This document shows positions 37,775 through 47,278 of a stretch of 64,000 nt of DNA, piece after piece. The translations under genes were made by a program, and so were the position numbers. Within the stretch, counting starts at the first letter, position 1, and the number at the start of each line of letters is the position of its first letter. Origin of the DNA: Faecalimonas umbilicata. Lineage in GTDB: Bacteria > Bacillota > Clostridia > Lachnospirales > Lachnospiraceae. The notes beneath the pieces are model-generated. The model searched no databases. It had not been told where the DNA came from and saw nothing but the letters and a program-made list of their open reading frames with translations. The DNA lies in assembly GCF_004346095.1 (NCBI RefSeq), contig NZ_SLZV01000004.1, positions 85,091 through 149,090 of the forward strand, written 5' to 3'.

Positions 37775-39112
37775 ATGTCTAAAAAATATACAATCTTAAA
37801 AGGTACTTTCATCCTTACCGCCACTGGCATCATCACACGCCTGATCGGCTTCTTCTACCGTGTCTACTTAAGTCAGACGTTCGGCGAAGAAGGTGTGGGG
37901 CTCTATCAACTTATTTTTCCAGTTTATGCCCTCTGCTTCTCTCTGACAGCAGCAGGAATTGAGACGACCATTTCCCGCTGCGTAGCAAGAAAAGCAGCGC
38001 TCGGAAAACTTCAGGAAGCCAGAGAATTTCTCTTTACCGGAATGAGCATTTCCTTTCTTCTCTCATGTATTGTTACCATTTTTCTCCAGAATAACGCACA
38101 CATAATTGCCGTTCATTTTATTGGTGAAACACGCTGTATCCCGCTTCTCACTGCAATGTCCTATGCATTTCCATTTGCCGCGATCCACAGCTGTATCTGT
38201 GGCTATTATCTCGGTCTCAAACGCACCGGTATTCCAGCAGCCTCGCAACTCATCGAGCAAATTGCCCGCGTACTCTCCGTCTATCTTTTTTCCCTTTATC
38301 TTCTTCATGATCAGAATACACTTTCTGTGACGCTTGCCGTGTCAGGACTTGTTGCCGGAGAAATCTTTTCCTCCTTGTTTTGTGCCCAAATGGTTTTTCA
38401 CACGCACCGTCGCCATCCTATACACACTTCTATTCAAACAGTACACCGTTGCCTTTCCTATGTAGGAGAACTTTTCCGGCTTTCAGTTCCACTGACTGCC
38501 AACCGCATTCTACTAAACCTTCTGCAAAGTATTGAGGCAATCTCTATTCCAAAAGCACTGATCACATATGGAAGCAGCCGAAGCGAAGCTCTTAGCCTCT
38601 ACGGCGTTCTGACTGGAATGGCTCTCCCATGCATTTTATTCCCATCTGCACTGACAAATTCGATTTCCGTCATGCTGCTCCCTACAGTTGCAGAACTTCA
38701 AGCTTCACAAAAACGCGAAACGCTTCTGTTATTAATTAAAAAAGTTTTTTTCTGTTGTTTTGCACTTGGTCTGTCATGTACCATTGGATTTTTGCTGTTT
38801 GGTCGTTTCATTGGAAGCACCTTATTTCACAGTACCCTTGCAGGCAGTCTGATTCTTACACTCGCCTGGATCTGCCCTTTCCTCTACACAAATTCCACAC
38901 TGGTCAGCATTTTAAACGGGCTAGGACATACCGCCTCTTCCTTTTTCGTCAATACCGTCGGACTGCTGTTGCGTATCGCTAGTGTTTTCTTTTTGATTCC
39001 TCTTGCCGGAATCCGCGGTTATCTCTGGGGACTGCTTGGAAGCCAGCTGACAATCACACTTCTCTGTCTCTGGGAACTCTTCCATCTTCTTCATCGGAAT
39101 CCCTCAGTCTGA
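37775..39112 (+). CDS. SpoVB-like lipid/polysaccharide flippase (MATE/MurJ superfamily)
   Basis: The 445-residue protein has about 14 membrane helices and begins MSKKYTILKGTFILTATGIITRLIGFFYRVYLSQTFGEEGVGLYQL, the SpoVB/PST signature. Family members flip lipid-linked wall or surface-polymer precursors; SpoVB itself acts in spore cortex formation. Mid-protein SYVGELFRLSVPLTANRILLNLLQSIE and the late PLAGIRGYLWGLL repeats fit. The ATG at 37775 follows CCGGAG. It is divergent from the Rrf2 gene, whose promoter region it overlaps closely. Confidence 0.85.
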   Translation: MSKKYTILKGTFILTATGIITRLIGFFYRVYLSQTFGEEGVGLYQLIFPVYALCFSLTAAGIETTISRCVARKAALGKLQEAREFLFTGMSISFLLSCIVTIFLQNNAHIIAVHFIGETRCIPLLTAMSYAFPFAAIHSCICGYYLGLKRTGIPAASQLIEQIARVLSVYLFSLYLLHDQNTLSVTLAVSGLVAGEIFSSLFCAQMVFHTHRRHPIHTSIQTVHRCLSYVGELFRLSVPLTANRILLNLLQSIEAISIPKALITYGSSRSEALSLYGVLTGMALPCILFPSALTNSISVMLLPTVAELQASQKRETLLLLIKKVFFCCFALGLSCTIGFLLFGRFIGSTLFHSTLAGSLILTLAWICPFLYTNSTLVSILNGLGHTASSFFVNTVGLLLRIASVFFLIPLAGIRGYLWGLLGSQLTITLLCLWELFHLLHRNPSV

Positions 39113-39123
39113 TGCAACACAAA

Positions 39124-39168
39124 AAGCATATTTTGACAAAAGGATACTCCCTCTGTCAAAATATGCTT
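39124..39168. terminator. Bidirectional terminator after the flippase gene
   Basis: Fifteen-bp perfect arms AAGCATATTTTGACA and complement with a 15-base loop, flanked by A-run and T-rich sequence, between two convergent genes. Confidence 0.8.
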
Positions 39169-39190
39169 TCTCTTCTCATAACTCTTTGCA

Positions 39191-39736
39191 TCACTTCACA
39201 AACAAGCGAATGGCAGCCTTTAAACATACTGGATTGATATATGCCTCCAAGGCGATACCTGCCAGAAACATTAGGCCTGTGAAAATACTTTTCCCGCTAT
39301 TCCACCTGACTTGCGGCGATAAATATAGGTACCATAGATAGACAAGCGCCGCCGGGAGGTAAAAGAAAATTTGCGGAAATACTCCCACCGCACAAATCAC
39401 GATCCCAGTAGCTCCAAGCTGAAGAATTCCTGACGTCAACACAATGCCGCTTGCGAGGCCTGTCCAAAGAAGCGTCACCACCACCACCATCTGTTTCCAT
39501 CTTGTACAGCCTGCCGCCAGAAGAACTCCGACCGGGATTATCCGAATACGAAGAAGATATCCCAAATATTCTTCTGGGATAATCTCTGTAATCTGGAACT
39601 GTCTGAGAAAGTACTCACTAAAAACACCGTACGATTCCAGATAACTGTCCGATACCATGTTCGCATATAAGATTCCCGCCAGAAATCCAGACATATAAAA
39701 AATCAAAAACTGTTTTTTACTCTGTTGTATCTTCAA
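39191..39736 (-). CDS. spoIIM: SpoIIM-like stage II sporulation membrane protein
   Basis: The protein of about 181 residues has five hydrophobic helices (FLIFYMSGFLAGILYANMV first) and resembles SpoIIM, which with SpoIID and SpoIIP drives engulfment. The sequence between helices 1 and 2 (YLESYGVFSEYFLRQFQ) and the C-terminal GKSIFTGLMFLAGIALEAYINP fit the family. The start is uncertain. TTG at 39734-39736 has AGGAGG seven bases upstream and is preferred; an ATG two codons earlier sits too close to that site, and an ATG at 39781 has only GAGG. Confidence 0.68.
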   Translation of the reverse strand: MKIQQSKKQFLIFYMSGFLAGILYANMVSDSYLESYGVFSEYFLRQFQITEIIPEEYLGYLLRIRIIPVGVLLAAGCTRWKQMVVVVTLLWTGLASGIVLTSGILQLGATGIVICAVGVFPQIFFYLPAALVYLWYLYLSPQVRWNSGKSIFTGLMFLAGIALEAYINPVCLKAAIRLFVK

Positions 39737-39876
39737 AAACATCCCTCCTGTTTTCAGATACTCTATATATATGTCCTCCACATGTTCTTCATGACCTCTT
39801 CTTCGGCTGATGGAATTGTATTTATCCTTTCCGCTTATTTTGATTTCTTTCCCAGATTCTCAACTATCATTTTCTT

Positions 39877-40410
39877 CTAACAGTACTTTACGGCATATGC
39901 CATCAATGCAGAGATTGTCTTTCCATCTTCAATCTCTCCTGCAAAAATCTTTTCTTTCAGTTCTTCCATTGTATATGCTTCCACTTCAACAAATTCATCC
40001 TCGTCTAAATGTTGTTCTGTAGGAATTAGATTTTTTGCCACAAAAATTTCAATCCTCTCATTACAGAATGCCACTGTCGTACGAAGTGTGATCAACCATT
40101 CCAACTGCTCTGATCGGAATCCTGTCTCTTCCTCTAATTCTCTTTTGGCACAGACAATACCTTCCTCCTTTGGATCATCCAATTTCCCCGCCGGAATCTC
40201 CAAGGTTGCTCTGTCAAGCGCATTCCGATATTGTCTTACCATAAGAATCTTTCCATCCTCTGTCACAGGGACAACCGCCGCCGCGCCATCGTGATGGATA
40301 TAGTCCCACTCTGCCACATTTCCATTTGGCAGCTCTACCTGATCTCGGTAAACATTCAGAACTGCCCCCTGATAAACCAGTTCCCGCTTCCGTCTTTTAA
40401 TTTCTTCCAT
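39877..40410 (-). CDS. Nudix hydrolase, ADP-ribose pyrophosphatase type
   Basis: The 177-residue enzyme has a complete Nudix box GKLDDPKEEGIVCAKRELEEETGF (about residues 64-87), preceded by ILMVRQYRNALDRATLEIPAG. That preceding segment is characteristic of ADP-sugar pyrophosphatases. It probably cleaves ADP-ribose to AMP and ribose 5-phosphate. The ATG at 40408-40410 follows AAAGGAAG. Confidence 0.9.
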   Translation of the reverse strand: MEEIKRRKRELVYQGAVLNVYRDQVELPNGNVAEWDYIHHDGAAAVVPVTEDGKILMVRQYRNALDRATLEIPAGKLDDPKEEGIVCAKRELEEETGFRSEQLEWLITLRTTVAFCNERIEIFVAKNLIPTEQHLDEDEFVEVEAYTMEELKEKIFAGEIEDGKTISALMAYAVKYC

Positions 40411-40494
40411 TGTCTTTGCTTCCTTTCTCTGTAAACTTCCGCATTCCATTAAGTGCGGAGCACTTTTATTTCATAGAATATATTTCCTACAACA

Positions 40495-40540
40495 AAAAAT
40501 AACAGACAATAGAGACTGCTCTCCACTGCCTGTTATTTTT
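40495..40540 (-). terminator. Terminator of rny
   Basis: A 21-bp stem with three G-U pairs and a 4-base loop, 37 bp after the rny stop, followed on the minus strand by a U-rich arm. Confidence 0.85.
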
Positions 40541-40576
40541 CACTTTTGTGGTCTTTGATTCTATATAGTTCTTGGT

Positions 40577-42127
40577 CTATTTCGCGTAATCTGTCACTCT
40601 TGACTCGCGGATTACATTTACTTTAATCTGACCAGGATATTCCAATTCAAACTCAATCTGCTTTGAAATATCTCTTGCCATCAATACCATATCATCATCA
40701 GATACCTGTTCTGGAACTACCATAATACGAATCTCTCTACCTGCCTGAATTGCAAAAGATTTATCGACACCTTTAAACTGGTTCGCAATATCCTCTAACT
40801 GTTTTAATCTGTTTGTGTACGTCTCTAACGTTTCTCTTCTCGCACCCGGTCTTGCAGCCGATATTGTATCCGCTGCCTGCACAATACATGCAATCAGTGT
40901 TTCCGGTTCTACATCACCATGGTGAGATTCCACTGCATTGATAACTGTAGCAGATTCTTTGTATTTCCTACAAAGATCCACACCAATCTGGATATGAGAC
41001 CCTTCTACATCATGATCAATCGATTTTCCGATATCATGTAACAGACCTGCTCGCTTAGCCAGTCTGACATCCAGACCAATCTCTCCTGCAAGCAGTCCTG
41101 AGAGCTGTGCAACTTCAATGGAGTGTTTCAATGCATTCTGTCCATAGCTTGTCCTGAACTTCATTCTTCCTAAAAGACGGAGTAACTCAGGATGAATACC
41201 ATGTACGCCCACTTCGAGAGCTGCCGCTTCTCCTTCCTCACGGATCATTGCTTCTACATCTCTCTGCGCTTTCTCTACCATCTCTTCGATTCTTGCCGGA
41301 TGAATACGTCCGTCAAGAATCAGTTTTTCCAGCGCAATTCTTGCCACTTCCCTGCGAATCGGATCAAAACCTGATAACACAACAGCCTCCGGTGTATCAT
41401 CTATAATCAATTCTACCCCGGTCATTGTCTCAAGTGTACGGATATTACGACCTTCTCGCCCGATAATACGTCCCTTCATCTCATCACTTGGAAGTTGTAC
41501 TACAGAAATCGTAGTTTCTGCAACATGATCTGCCGCGCATTTTTGAATTGCTGTCACAACATATTCTCTTGCTTTCTTTCCAGCCTCTTCTTTTGCCTGA
41601 TTTTCAAGTTCCTTGATCATCTTCGCAGTGTCATGTTTTACATCATCTTCAACAGTTTTTAATAAATATTCTTTTGCCTGTTCAGAGGTAAGTCCTGAGA
41701 TTCTTTCCAGTTCCTGTACTCGTTTACTGTTAAGCTCGTCTACTTTGATCTCACGCTGTTTGATCTGCTCTTCTCTTACTGTAATCTTCGATTCACGCTG
41801 TTCCAGTACATCGGCTCTCTTGTCAAGCGCTTCTTCTTTAGATAAGACACGTTTTTCATAGCGCTGTAACTCTGCTCTACGCTCTTTTGTCTCCTTCTCA
41901 AGTTCATTTTTTGTCTTAATGGACTCTTCCTTGATCTCCAGAAGCGTTTCCTTCTTCTTTGCCTCTGCATTCTTTAAAGCATCATCTATTATCTCTCTTG
42001 CTTTGTTCTCAGCATTCCCAATCTTTGAATCTGCATCTTTCTTCAGATTGTTCACCGTTACATAGTAAGTAATAACAACAGCTGCCACAACTGCAATCAG
42101 ACCAGCAATTATTGATACTATCGGCAC
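40577..42127 (-). CDS. rny: Ribonuclease Y
   Basis: RNase Y is a membrane-bound endonuclease that starts mRNA decay in Firmicutes. The 516-residue protein has an N-terminal helix (residues 4-25), and a charged coiled coil from about 30 to 200 ([33 protein letters not shown]). A KH domain ([17 protein letters not shown]) and an HD domain follow ([34 protein letters not shown]). Length and order are as in Bacillus. It starts with ATG after GGAGGTGCTCC-type sequence. Confidence 0.97.
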   Translation of the reverse strand: MPIVSIIAGLIAVVAAVVITYYVTVNNLKKDADSKIGNAENKAREIIDDALKNAEAKKKETLLEIKEESIKTKNELEKETKERRAELQRYEKRVLSKEEALDKRADVLEQRESKITVREEQIKQREIKVDELNSKRVQELERISGLTSEQAKEYLLKTVEDDVKHDTAKMIKELENQAKEEAGKKAREYVVTAIQKCAADHVAETTISVVQLPSDEMKGRIIGREGRNIRTLETMTGVELIIDDTPEAVVLSGFDPIRREVARIALEKLILDGRIHPARIEEMVEKAQRDVEAMIREEGEAAALEVGVHGIHPELLRLLGRMKFRTSYGQNALKHSIEVAQLSGLLAGEIGLDVRLAKRAGLLHDIGKSIDHDVEGSHIQIGVDLCRKYKESATVINAVESHHGDVEPETLIACIVQAADTISAARPGARRETLETYTNRLKQLEDIANQFKGVDKSFAIQAGREIRIMVVPEQVSDDDMVLMARDISKQIEFELEYPGQIKVNVIRESRVTDYAK

Positions 42128-42252
42128 AGGAGCACCTCCTTATTTAATTTTCATTGTACACAAATACAACACTTAGATTTTATACCGTTTTCACAAATAT
42201 GTCAAGTATGCTTACACCGTTTTGGTCATTTTTATGAACCTCTCAGCTATCT

Positions 42253-42870
42253 CTACCAATATACTTCTTCCGCCTCCAGAGCTCTTCGGATATTCTCATA
42301 AGAAAATCCCTTCCGCATAAAATAAGCCATTTGTTTCTGCTGCTCTTCTCTTGTAGCATCGCGAAAATGATATTTCCTCTTTGCTGCCAACCGGCGGATC
42401 GCTTCTATCTCATCATCTTCTCCTGTATAGCATTCCTCCATGGCAAGCTCAATCAGTTCTCTTTCAATCCCTTTTCCTACAAGCTGTGCATACAATTCCC
42501 TTTTACTTTTCTGATTCTGTCTGTTCTGAATGTATCGCTTTGCATAATCAAGGTCGTCTATATAACCAAATGACTTCACATATGCCAGTGCAGCTTCTAC
42601 CACATCTTCAGTATAACAACTCTGTCTGAGTTTCGTGCGGAGCTGTGATTCTGTCCGATCCATGTCATTGAGAAGGTGCATTGCGCGAAGCTTAGCCCGC
42701 TTTATAATCACTTCTTTCTTAATCTGTTCAAAACTCTCCTCTGAGACTTCACATTCTTCTCTGATCTGATAGTGTGACAATTCTCTTCGATACAAAACAA
42801 AAGCGAACTCTCCGTCAACCTCTACTTTATACCTATTTTTTGATACAGGCTCTACCTTCGTGACAATCAT
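42253..42870 (-). CDS. recX: Regulatory protein RecX
   Basis: The 205-residue helical protein has RecX three-helix repeats: LSHYQIREECEVSEESFEQI, then AMHLLNDMDRTESQLRTKL, YVKSFGYIDDLDYAKRYI and MAYFMRKGFSYENIRRAL. RecX binds RecA filaments and limits recombination. It begins 3 bp after the recA stop, so both are one LexA-controlled transcript. Confidence 0.9.
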   Translation of the reverse strand: MIVTKVEPVSKNRYKVEVDGEFAFVLYRRELSHYQIREECEVSEESFEQIKKEVIIKRAKLRAMHLLNDMDRTESQLRTKLRQSCYTEDVVEAALAYVKSFGYIDDLDYAKRYIQNRQNQKSKRELYAQLVGKGIERELIELAMEECYTGEDDEIEAIRRLAAKRKYHFRDATREEQQKQMAYFMRKGFSYENIRRALEAEEVYW

Positions 42871-42873
42871 CTC

Positions 42874-43917
42874 TTATTCATCTGCCTTCTGTTCCGCTGT
42901 AAGTTCCTCTTCTCCTGCCGCTCCGTCAAGCTTATAATGTGCCCGTACTTTTGCCTCAATCTCTTCCATCACTTCCGGATGTGTAGAGAGATATGTCTTT
43001 GCATTCTCACGGCCCTGTCCAATTTTATCGCCATTGTATGCATACCATGCACCACTCTTATTGATAATATCAAGTCCTGCTGCCAGGTCTAGAATGTCTC
43101 CTTCCTTCGAAATTCCTTTCCCGAACATAATGTCAAACTCAGCTTCCTTAAACGGCGGTGCAATCTTATTCTTCACTACTTTAATTCTGGTACGGTTACC
43201 GACCATCTCTCCACCCTGCTTTAACGTCTCTGTCCTTCTGACATCCATACGGATAGATGCATAGAACTTCAACGCACGTCCACCGGTCGTTGTCTCTGGA
43301 TTTCCGAACATCACACCGACTTTCTCACGAAGCTGATTGATAAAGATCACAACACAATTAGACTTACTAATAACTGGTGTCAGCTTTCTGAGGGCCTGAG
43401 ACATCAAACGTGCCTGAAGACCAACATGGCTATCTCCCATATCCCCTTCAATCTCCTGTCTCGGAACAAGTGCGGCAACAGAATCGACAACAATGATATC
43501 CATCGCTCCCGAGCGCACCATTGTCTCTGTGATTTCCAACGCCTGATCACCACTGTCCGGCTGTGAAATATACAGTTCATCAATATCTACCCCGATATTC
43601 TTCGCATAAACTGGATCCAGAGCATGCTCTGCATCAATAAAGCCTGCAATGCCTCCCCTTTTTTGTACTTCTGCAATCATATGGAGCGCTACTGTCGTCT
43701 TACCACTTGACTCCGGTCCGTAAATCTCGATGATACGTCCCTTTGGCACTCCACCAAGACCAAGTGCAATGTCGAGGCTTAAAGAACCAGTAGGCACTGT
43801 CTCAACACTGACATTTGCCGCCGCATCTCCAAGTTTCATCACCGCTCCCTTTCCAAAGTCCTTCTCCAACTTTGCAATTGCTGCATCTAATGCTTTTAAT
43901 TTATCGTCTCCTGCCAT
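42874..43917 (-). CDS. recA: Recombinase RecA
   Basis: RecA forms filaments on single-stranded DNA, pairs homologous strands and stimulates LexA cleavage. The 347-residue protein is full length, with Walker [42 protein letters not shown] [22 protein letters not shown] (L1), and [20 protein letters not shown] (L2), plus an acidic tail. ATG follows AAAAGGAGAATATT. A LexA box lies between promoter and start. Confidence 0.98.
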   Translation of the reverse strand: MAGDDKLKALDAAIAKLEKDFGKGAVMKLGDAAANVSVETVPTGSLSLDIALGLGGVPKGRIIEIYGPESSGKTTVALHMIAEVQKRGGIAGFIDAEHALDPVYAKNIGVDIDELYISQPDSGDQALEITETMVRSGAMDIIVVDSVAALVPRQEIEGDMGDSHVGLQARLMSQALRKLTPVISKSNCVVIFINQLREKVGVMFGNPETTTGGRALKFYASIRMDVRRTETLKQGGEMVGNRTRIKVVKNKIAPPFKEAEFDIMFGKGISKEGDILDLAAGLDIINKSGAWYAYNGDKIGQGRENAKTYLSTHPEVMEEIEAKVRAHYKLDGAAGEEELTAEQKADE

Positions 43918-43937
43918 AATATTCTCCTTTTCAAATA

Positions 43938-43993
43938 CGAACTTATGTTCGTTTTCTAATTAATATAGTATCTTACTTACTTGCGATTGTCAA
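43938..43993 (-). promoter_or_regulatory. recA promoter with LexA (SOS) box
   Basis: On the minus strand TTGACA (43988-43993), 17 bp, TACTAT (43965-43970). Downstream is the perfect 14-bp palindrome CGAACATAAGTTCG (43938-43951), matching the Gram-positive CGAAC-N4-GTTCG LexA site. Cleaved LexA would release recA-recX after DNA damage. Confidence 0.9.
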
Positions 43994-44111
43994 TTCTTTT
44001 TTCACTTTTCTCATAGCTCGTTGGGTTCTTCGGCAGACACGCCCGAATGATTCAGAATATTTCTTAACTATAAGCGTACTATAACACCTTTTCTTTACTC
44101 TGTAAAGAAAA

Positions 44112-44146
44112 AAAGTACAGAATGTCCTAACGACCTCCTGCACTTT
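44112..44146 (-). terminator. Terminator of the PF06541 membrane gene
   Basis: On the minus strand AAAGTGCAG and CTGTACTTT pair (one G-U), with a further GTC/GAC inside, followed by TTTTTTT. It lies 4 bp after the stop. Confidence 0.7.
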
Positions 44147-44149
44147 CTT

Positions 44150-44737
44150 CTATCTTGAAAATCTATTCAGGATTCCCTCTCGAATCCGAATCAACTGCTT
44201 TGGAAATGCCTCCCGCTTCTCACGATAGAATGCATTTGCAAAGTCAAGTGTAAACAACACCGCCAAAAATCCTCCGAGCGCTTTTCCTGCCATCATCGGA
44301 ATCCCGTTTACGAATCCCTCTACAAATTTATGCAGAAATACAAATAATCCAATCGTATAAAACCCCCATGCGATTGAACTTTCCAGACAGAGAATCCCTT
44401 TGTAATTGAATGGCTTGTCCGTATAATCCCACCAGATCTCTCCGAAAATTTTATTCATCAATACTGCTGTGAAATATTCCAAAGTCGTTGCAAGCAAAGA
44501 TCCAAAGAAAAATAATTTCCAAAGATTATCACTGTATGGCTTCAATAAAAAAAATACTGTCAAAGCTCCCACCCCGTAAATCGGACAGATCGGTCCTCTT
44601 GCAAATCCCCGGTTTGTAAGCTTTCGGTTGCAGATCGACATATAAATGGACTCTACCAACCAACCAAGCATACTGTACGCAAGAAACCACAGCAACACAT
44701 GATAAAAATCATAGCCAAAAATCACTCTGTTCCACAT
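44150..44737 (-). CDS. PF06541-type membrane protein (putative ABC-transporter type IV)
   Basis: The 195-residue protein has about five helices and the family pattern: YHVLLWFLAYSMLGWLVESIYMS, then NRGFARGPICPIYGVGALTVFFLL, TLEYFTAVLMNKIFGEIWWDYTDKPFNYKG, and CLESSIAWGFY. These proteins are annotated as putative ABC-transporter permeases but have no ATPase nearby and no proven role. It stands alone, with its own terminator. Confidence 0.78.
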   Translation of the reverse strand: MWNRVIFGYDFYHVLLWFLAYSMLGWLVESIYMSICNRKLTNRGFARGPICPIYGVGALTVFFLLKPYSDNLWKLFFFGSLLATTLEYFTAVLMNKIFGEIWWDYTDKPFNYKGILCLESSIAWGFYTIGLFVFLHKFVEGFVNGIPMMAGKALGGFLAVLFTLDFANAFYREKREAFPKQLIRIREGILNRFSR

Positions 44738-44842
44738 CCCTTATTCCTCTTATCCTTTCTCTCTTATTTTCTCTGTATTCTACTATATCTGACTAAAAAT
44801 TTCTATCTCTTTCAGAAAGCCTTAAGAAATTTATAACTTTTT

Positions 44843-45346
44843 CTATAAAATCTCCTCTGTTTTTACAGATACAACCACTTCCTCAAACACCGCTCCTGTC
44901 ACTTTTTGAAAATCCTGCGGCGTCAATTTGATCTGCATTCCTATTTTGCCGCCACTTACAATCATTTCCTCCAAGGCCTCTGCACATTTTTCTACGACAA
45001 CCGGAAACGGCTTTTTCATTCCAATCGCAGTGCATCCTCCCCTGATATACCCTGTCACGGCAGTCAGATCTTTCAGTGGAAGCATAAGGAGAGATTTTTC
45101 TCCGACAACCCGGGCCGCTTTCTTTAAATCCAGCTCCTCTTCAATCGGAATGACAAATACATAATACTCTCTGCTCTTTGCGACTGTCACAAGTGTTTTA
45201 TACACCAGCTCATGCGGTTGTCCGAGCTTATCTGCAATCTGTACCCCATCCACGAACTCCTCACACTCATAAGTGATATATGTAAATGGGATTTTCTTTT
45301 TTTCCAGTATCCTCATTGCATTGGTCTTCAGCTCTTTTTTTGCCAT
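44843..45346 (-). CDS. ybaK: Cys-tRNA(Pro) deacylase YbaK/EbsC
   Basis: The 167-residue editing protein hydrolyses Cys mischarged on tRNA-Pro. It has the YbaK pattern LVYKTLVTVAKSREYYVFVIPIEEELDLKKAARVVGEKSLLMLPLKDL with the catalytic Lys early, then GYIRGGCTAIGMKKPFPVVV and VSGGKIGMQIKLTPQDF. It lies 18 bp after rng in the same direction. Confidence 0.92.
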   Translation of the reverse strand: MAKKELKTNAMRILEKKKIPFTYITYECEEFVDGVQIADKLGQPHELVYKTLVTVAKSREYYVFVIPIEEELDLKKAARVVGEKSLLMLPLKDLTAVTGYIRGGCTAIGMKKPFPVVVEKCAEALEEMIVSGGKIGMQIKLTPQDFQKVTGAVFEEVVVSVKTEEIL

Positions 45347-45364
45347 TTTTCTCCTCTTTTCTTA

Positions 45365-46570
45365 TTATTTCCGCCTGTTTGCTTCTTTTGCAGAGGCAAC
45401 AACCTCTCTCAATGGCTTTCGAACCTTTTTTCGAGTCACTTCTACAAGCTGTAATCCCGTCATATCTACAAGAATTGTCTGGACAGGATCTTTCCGCAAT
45501 TCTTTTTGAAACACTTCTAACAGATCTTTTGTACACTCTTTTGATTTCAAATTAATAAAATCAATCAGAATAATCCCTGAGAGATTGCGGAGCCGAATCT
45601 GTTTTGCCGCTTCTTTGGCTGCTTCGAGATTGATCTTCATATAAACTTCGTCATCTTTCTTACCTGCAATACATTTTCCTGTATTGACATCGATCACCGT
45701 CAGCGCCTCTGTCGGCTGAATCACAAGATAAGCGCCTGATTTCATCCACACCTTCTCTGATAGCGCCCGTGAAATGACAGACTCCAGCGAATATAACTTA
45801 TAAAGTGGTAGCTGCCTGTCAGCATAACATACAAGCTTTTCTAAATCCTCCGGCTGCTCTTTCTCCAAATATTGCTTTACATCTTCAAAAAGGCTCTCCT
45901 CTACAACAATATCTGTCAATCCTTCCTGATAAATATCACGGATATTTGATAGATATGTAAAAGGGGCCTCCAAAAGACAACTAAATACCTTACGTGACTG
46001 CGCGATCTCAACTAAATGCATATAAGATTCTGCTAGCTGCCCCAACTCTTCTTTCACAAGATCTGCCGGAATATCTTTGGCATTTGTACGGACAATAAAT
46101 CCATATCTTTCCGATCGGAGAACTTCGACAGCCTCCTGAATCTGTGTCCGCTTTTCTCCTGTGATCTTGGAAGAAATTCCAATCTTTTTGATACCAGACG
46201 TTAAGACAACATACTTCCCTGTGAAACTTAAGTTGGAAGTCACTGTCGGCACCTTCGTTTTAACTGCCTCTTTCTGGATCTGAACAAGCAGCTCATCCCC
46301 GATACAGAGCGGCTTTTTCCCGACTTTCTGCGTGAAATGTGGGGAAGGATTCTGAGGGATAGAGTAATAACACTCCACCCCGTTTGCAATTTCGATAAAG
46401 GCAGCCTGAATATTTGGGACAATGTTTTTTACTTTCCCCACGTAAATATTTCCAACACGGTACGCCTCTGTATCTTTATCGCTGACATGAATTTCCACCA
46501 CTTCTTCATTTTCTAACACGGCTGTCACGACCTGCTCTGCTATTTTTGTGATCACTAACTTTCTTTTCAT
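45365..46570 (-). CDS. rng: Ribonuclease E/G family protein
   Basis: This 401-residue enzyme processes rRNA and decays mRNA. It starts MKRKLVITKIAEQVV. The N-terminal S1 region has AYRVGNIYVGKVKNIVPNIQAAFIEI. The catalytic part holds LTVIDVNTGKC and GIILIDFINLKSKE, whose Asp residues bind Mg2+, and MTGLQLVEVTRKKVRKPL closes the core. It is close to the minimal catalytic length. The ATG at 46568-46570 follows AGGTGA; a GTG four codons earlier is less likely. It is downstream of the TIGR03960/TIGR03936 genes, a common clostridial order. The rplU-rpmA genes that often follow are absent here. Confidence 0.92.
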   Translation of the reverse strand: MKRKLVITKIAEQVVTAVLENEEVVEIHVSDKDTEAYRVGNIYVGKVKNIVPNIQAAFIEIANGVECYYSIPQNPSPHFTQKVGKKPLCIGDELLVQIQKEAVKTKVPTVTSNLSFTGKYVVLTSGIKKIGISSKITGEKRTQIQEAVEVLRSERYGFIVRTNAKDIPADLVKEELGQLAESYMHLVEIAQSRKVFSCLLEAPFTYLSNIRDIYQEGLTDIVVEESLFEDVKQYLEKEQPEDLEKLVCYADRQLPLYKLYSLESVISRALSEKVWMKSGAYLVIQPTEALTVIDVNTGKCIAGKKDDEVYMKINLEAAKEAAKQIRLRNLSGIILIDFINLKSKECTKDLLEVFQKELRKDPVQTILVDMTGLQLVEVTRKKVRKPLREVVASAKEANRRK

Positions 46571-46582
46571 ATTCCGAATCAC

Positions 46583-47278
46583 CTATATCCCCAGCTGGTC
46601 TAATGGTACTAGATGACGTTGTCCCTCACTTCCCACATCCGCATACACTTCCAGACGATGATGGCGCATCGCAGTCTCTTCCAAATCTATTCCAAGGAAT
46701 TTTCCAAACGCCTGCATAACAAGCTCTGGTTTCAAATTCTCCACGCTTCCAGTTGCCACAAGCATATACACCTTTCCGTCTTGTTCTCTCATATCATAGA
46801 TCATAGGCTTAATATTGACATCTTTTTCACTCTTTTTCGTTTTTTTCCATACGATGATCTCTGGCTGACTCCGAAAGGCATCAATCTTATCAGCAAGATT
46901 TTCCACTGGATGTTCCATTACAAACTCAGACAGATAATCTGCTGCAGCGACAATCGCCATTCCGGTTTTCTTCTTATCGTCTGAGATTTCAATCATATTG
47001 ACGATTTCCATCCCTTCCACCATTACTTCATTTAATCTTCGAACTGCCTGCGCAAAATCAACAGACTCAGACAATTCAATATCGAAGTATTCTCCATCGC
47101 TTGTCAGACCTACTCCAAGTGGATTTGCAAACGACATCACCATGTGCGGACTATATCCGCCCGTAAATGCAATTGGAATTTCCGCCCTTCTCATTGCCTT
47201 TTGAAAATATCTCATAATATCTAGATGTCCGATGAATTTCATCACACCATATTTTCGAAATTTAATTCTTGCTTTCAA
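46583..47278 (-). CDS. TIGR03936 (DUF2344) radical-SAM-associated protein
   Basis: The 231-residue partner protein begins (M)KARIKFRKYGVMKFIGHLDIMRYFQKAMRRAEIPIAFTGGYSPHMVMSFANPLGVGLTSDGEY in segments that define the family. In many bacteria it is fused to the TIGR03960 radical SAM protein or encoded beside it; its chemistry is unknown. The start is probably TTG at 47276-47278, with AGGAGG eight bases upstream, or GTG one codon before. It overlaps the radical SAM gene by 17 bp. Confidence 0.88.
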   Translation of the reverse strand: MKARIKFRKYGVMKFIGHLDIMRYFQKAMRRAEIPIAFTGGYSPHMVMSFANPLGVGLTSDGEYFDIELSESVDFAQAVRRLNEVMVEGMEIVNMIEISDDKKKTGMAIVAAADYLSEFVMEHPVENLADKIDAFRSQPEIIVWKKTKKSEKDVNIKPMIYDMREQDGKVYMLVATGSVENLKPELVMQAFGKFLGIDLEETAMRHHRLEVYADVGSEGQRHLVPLDQLGI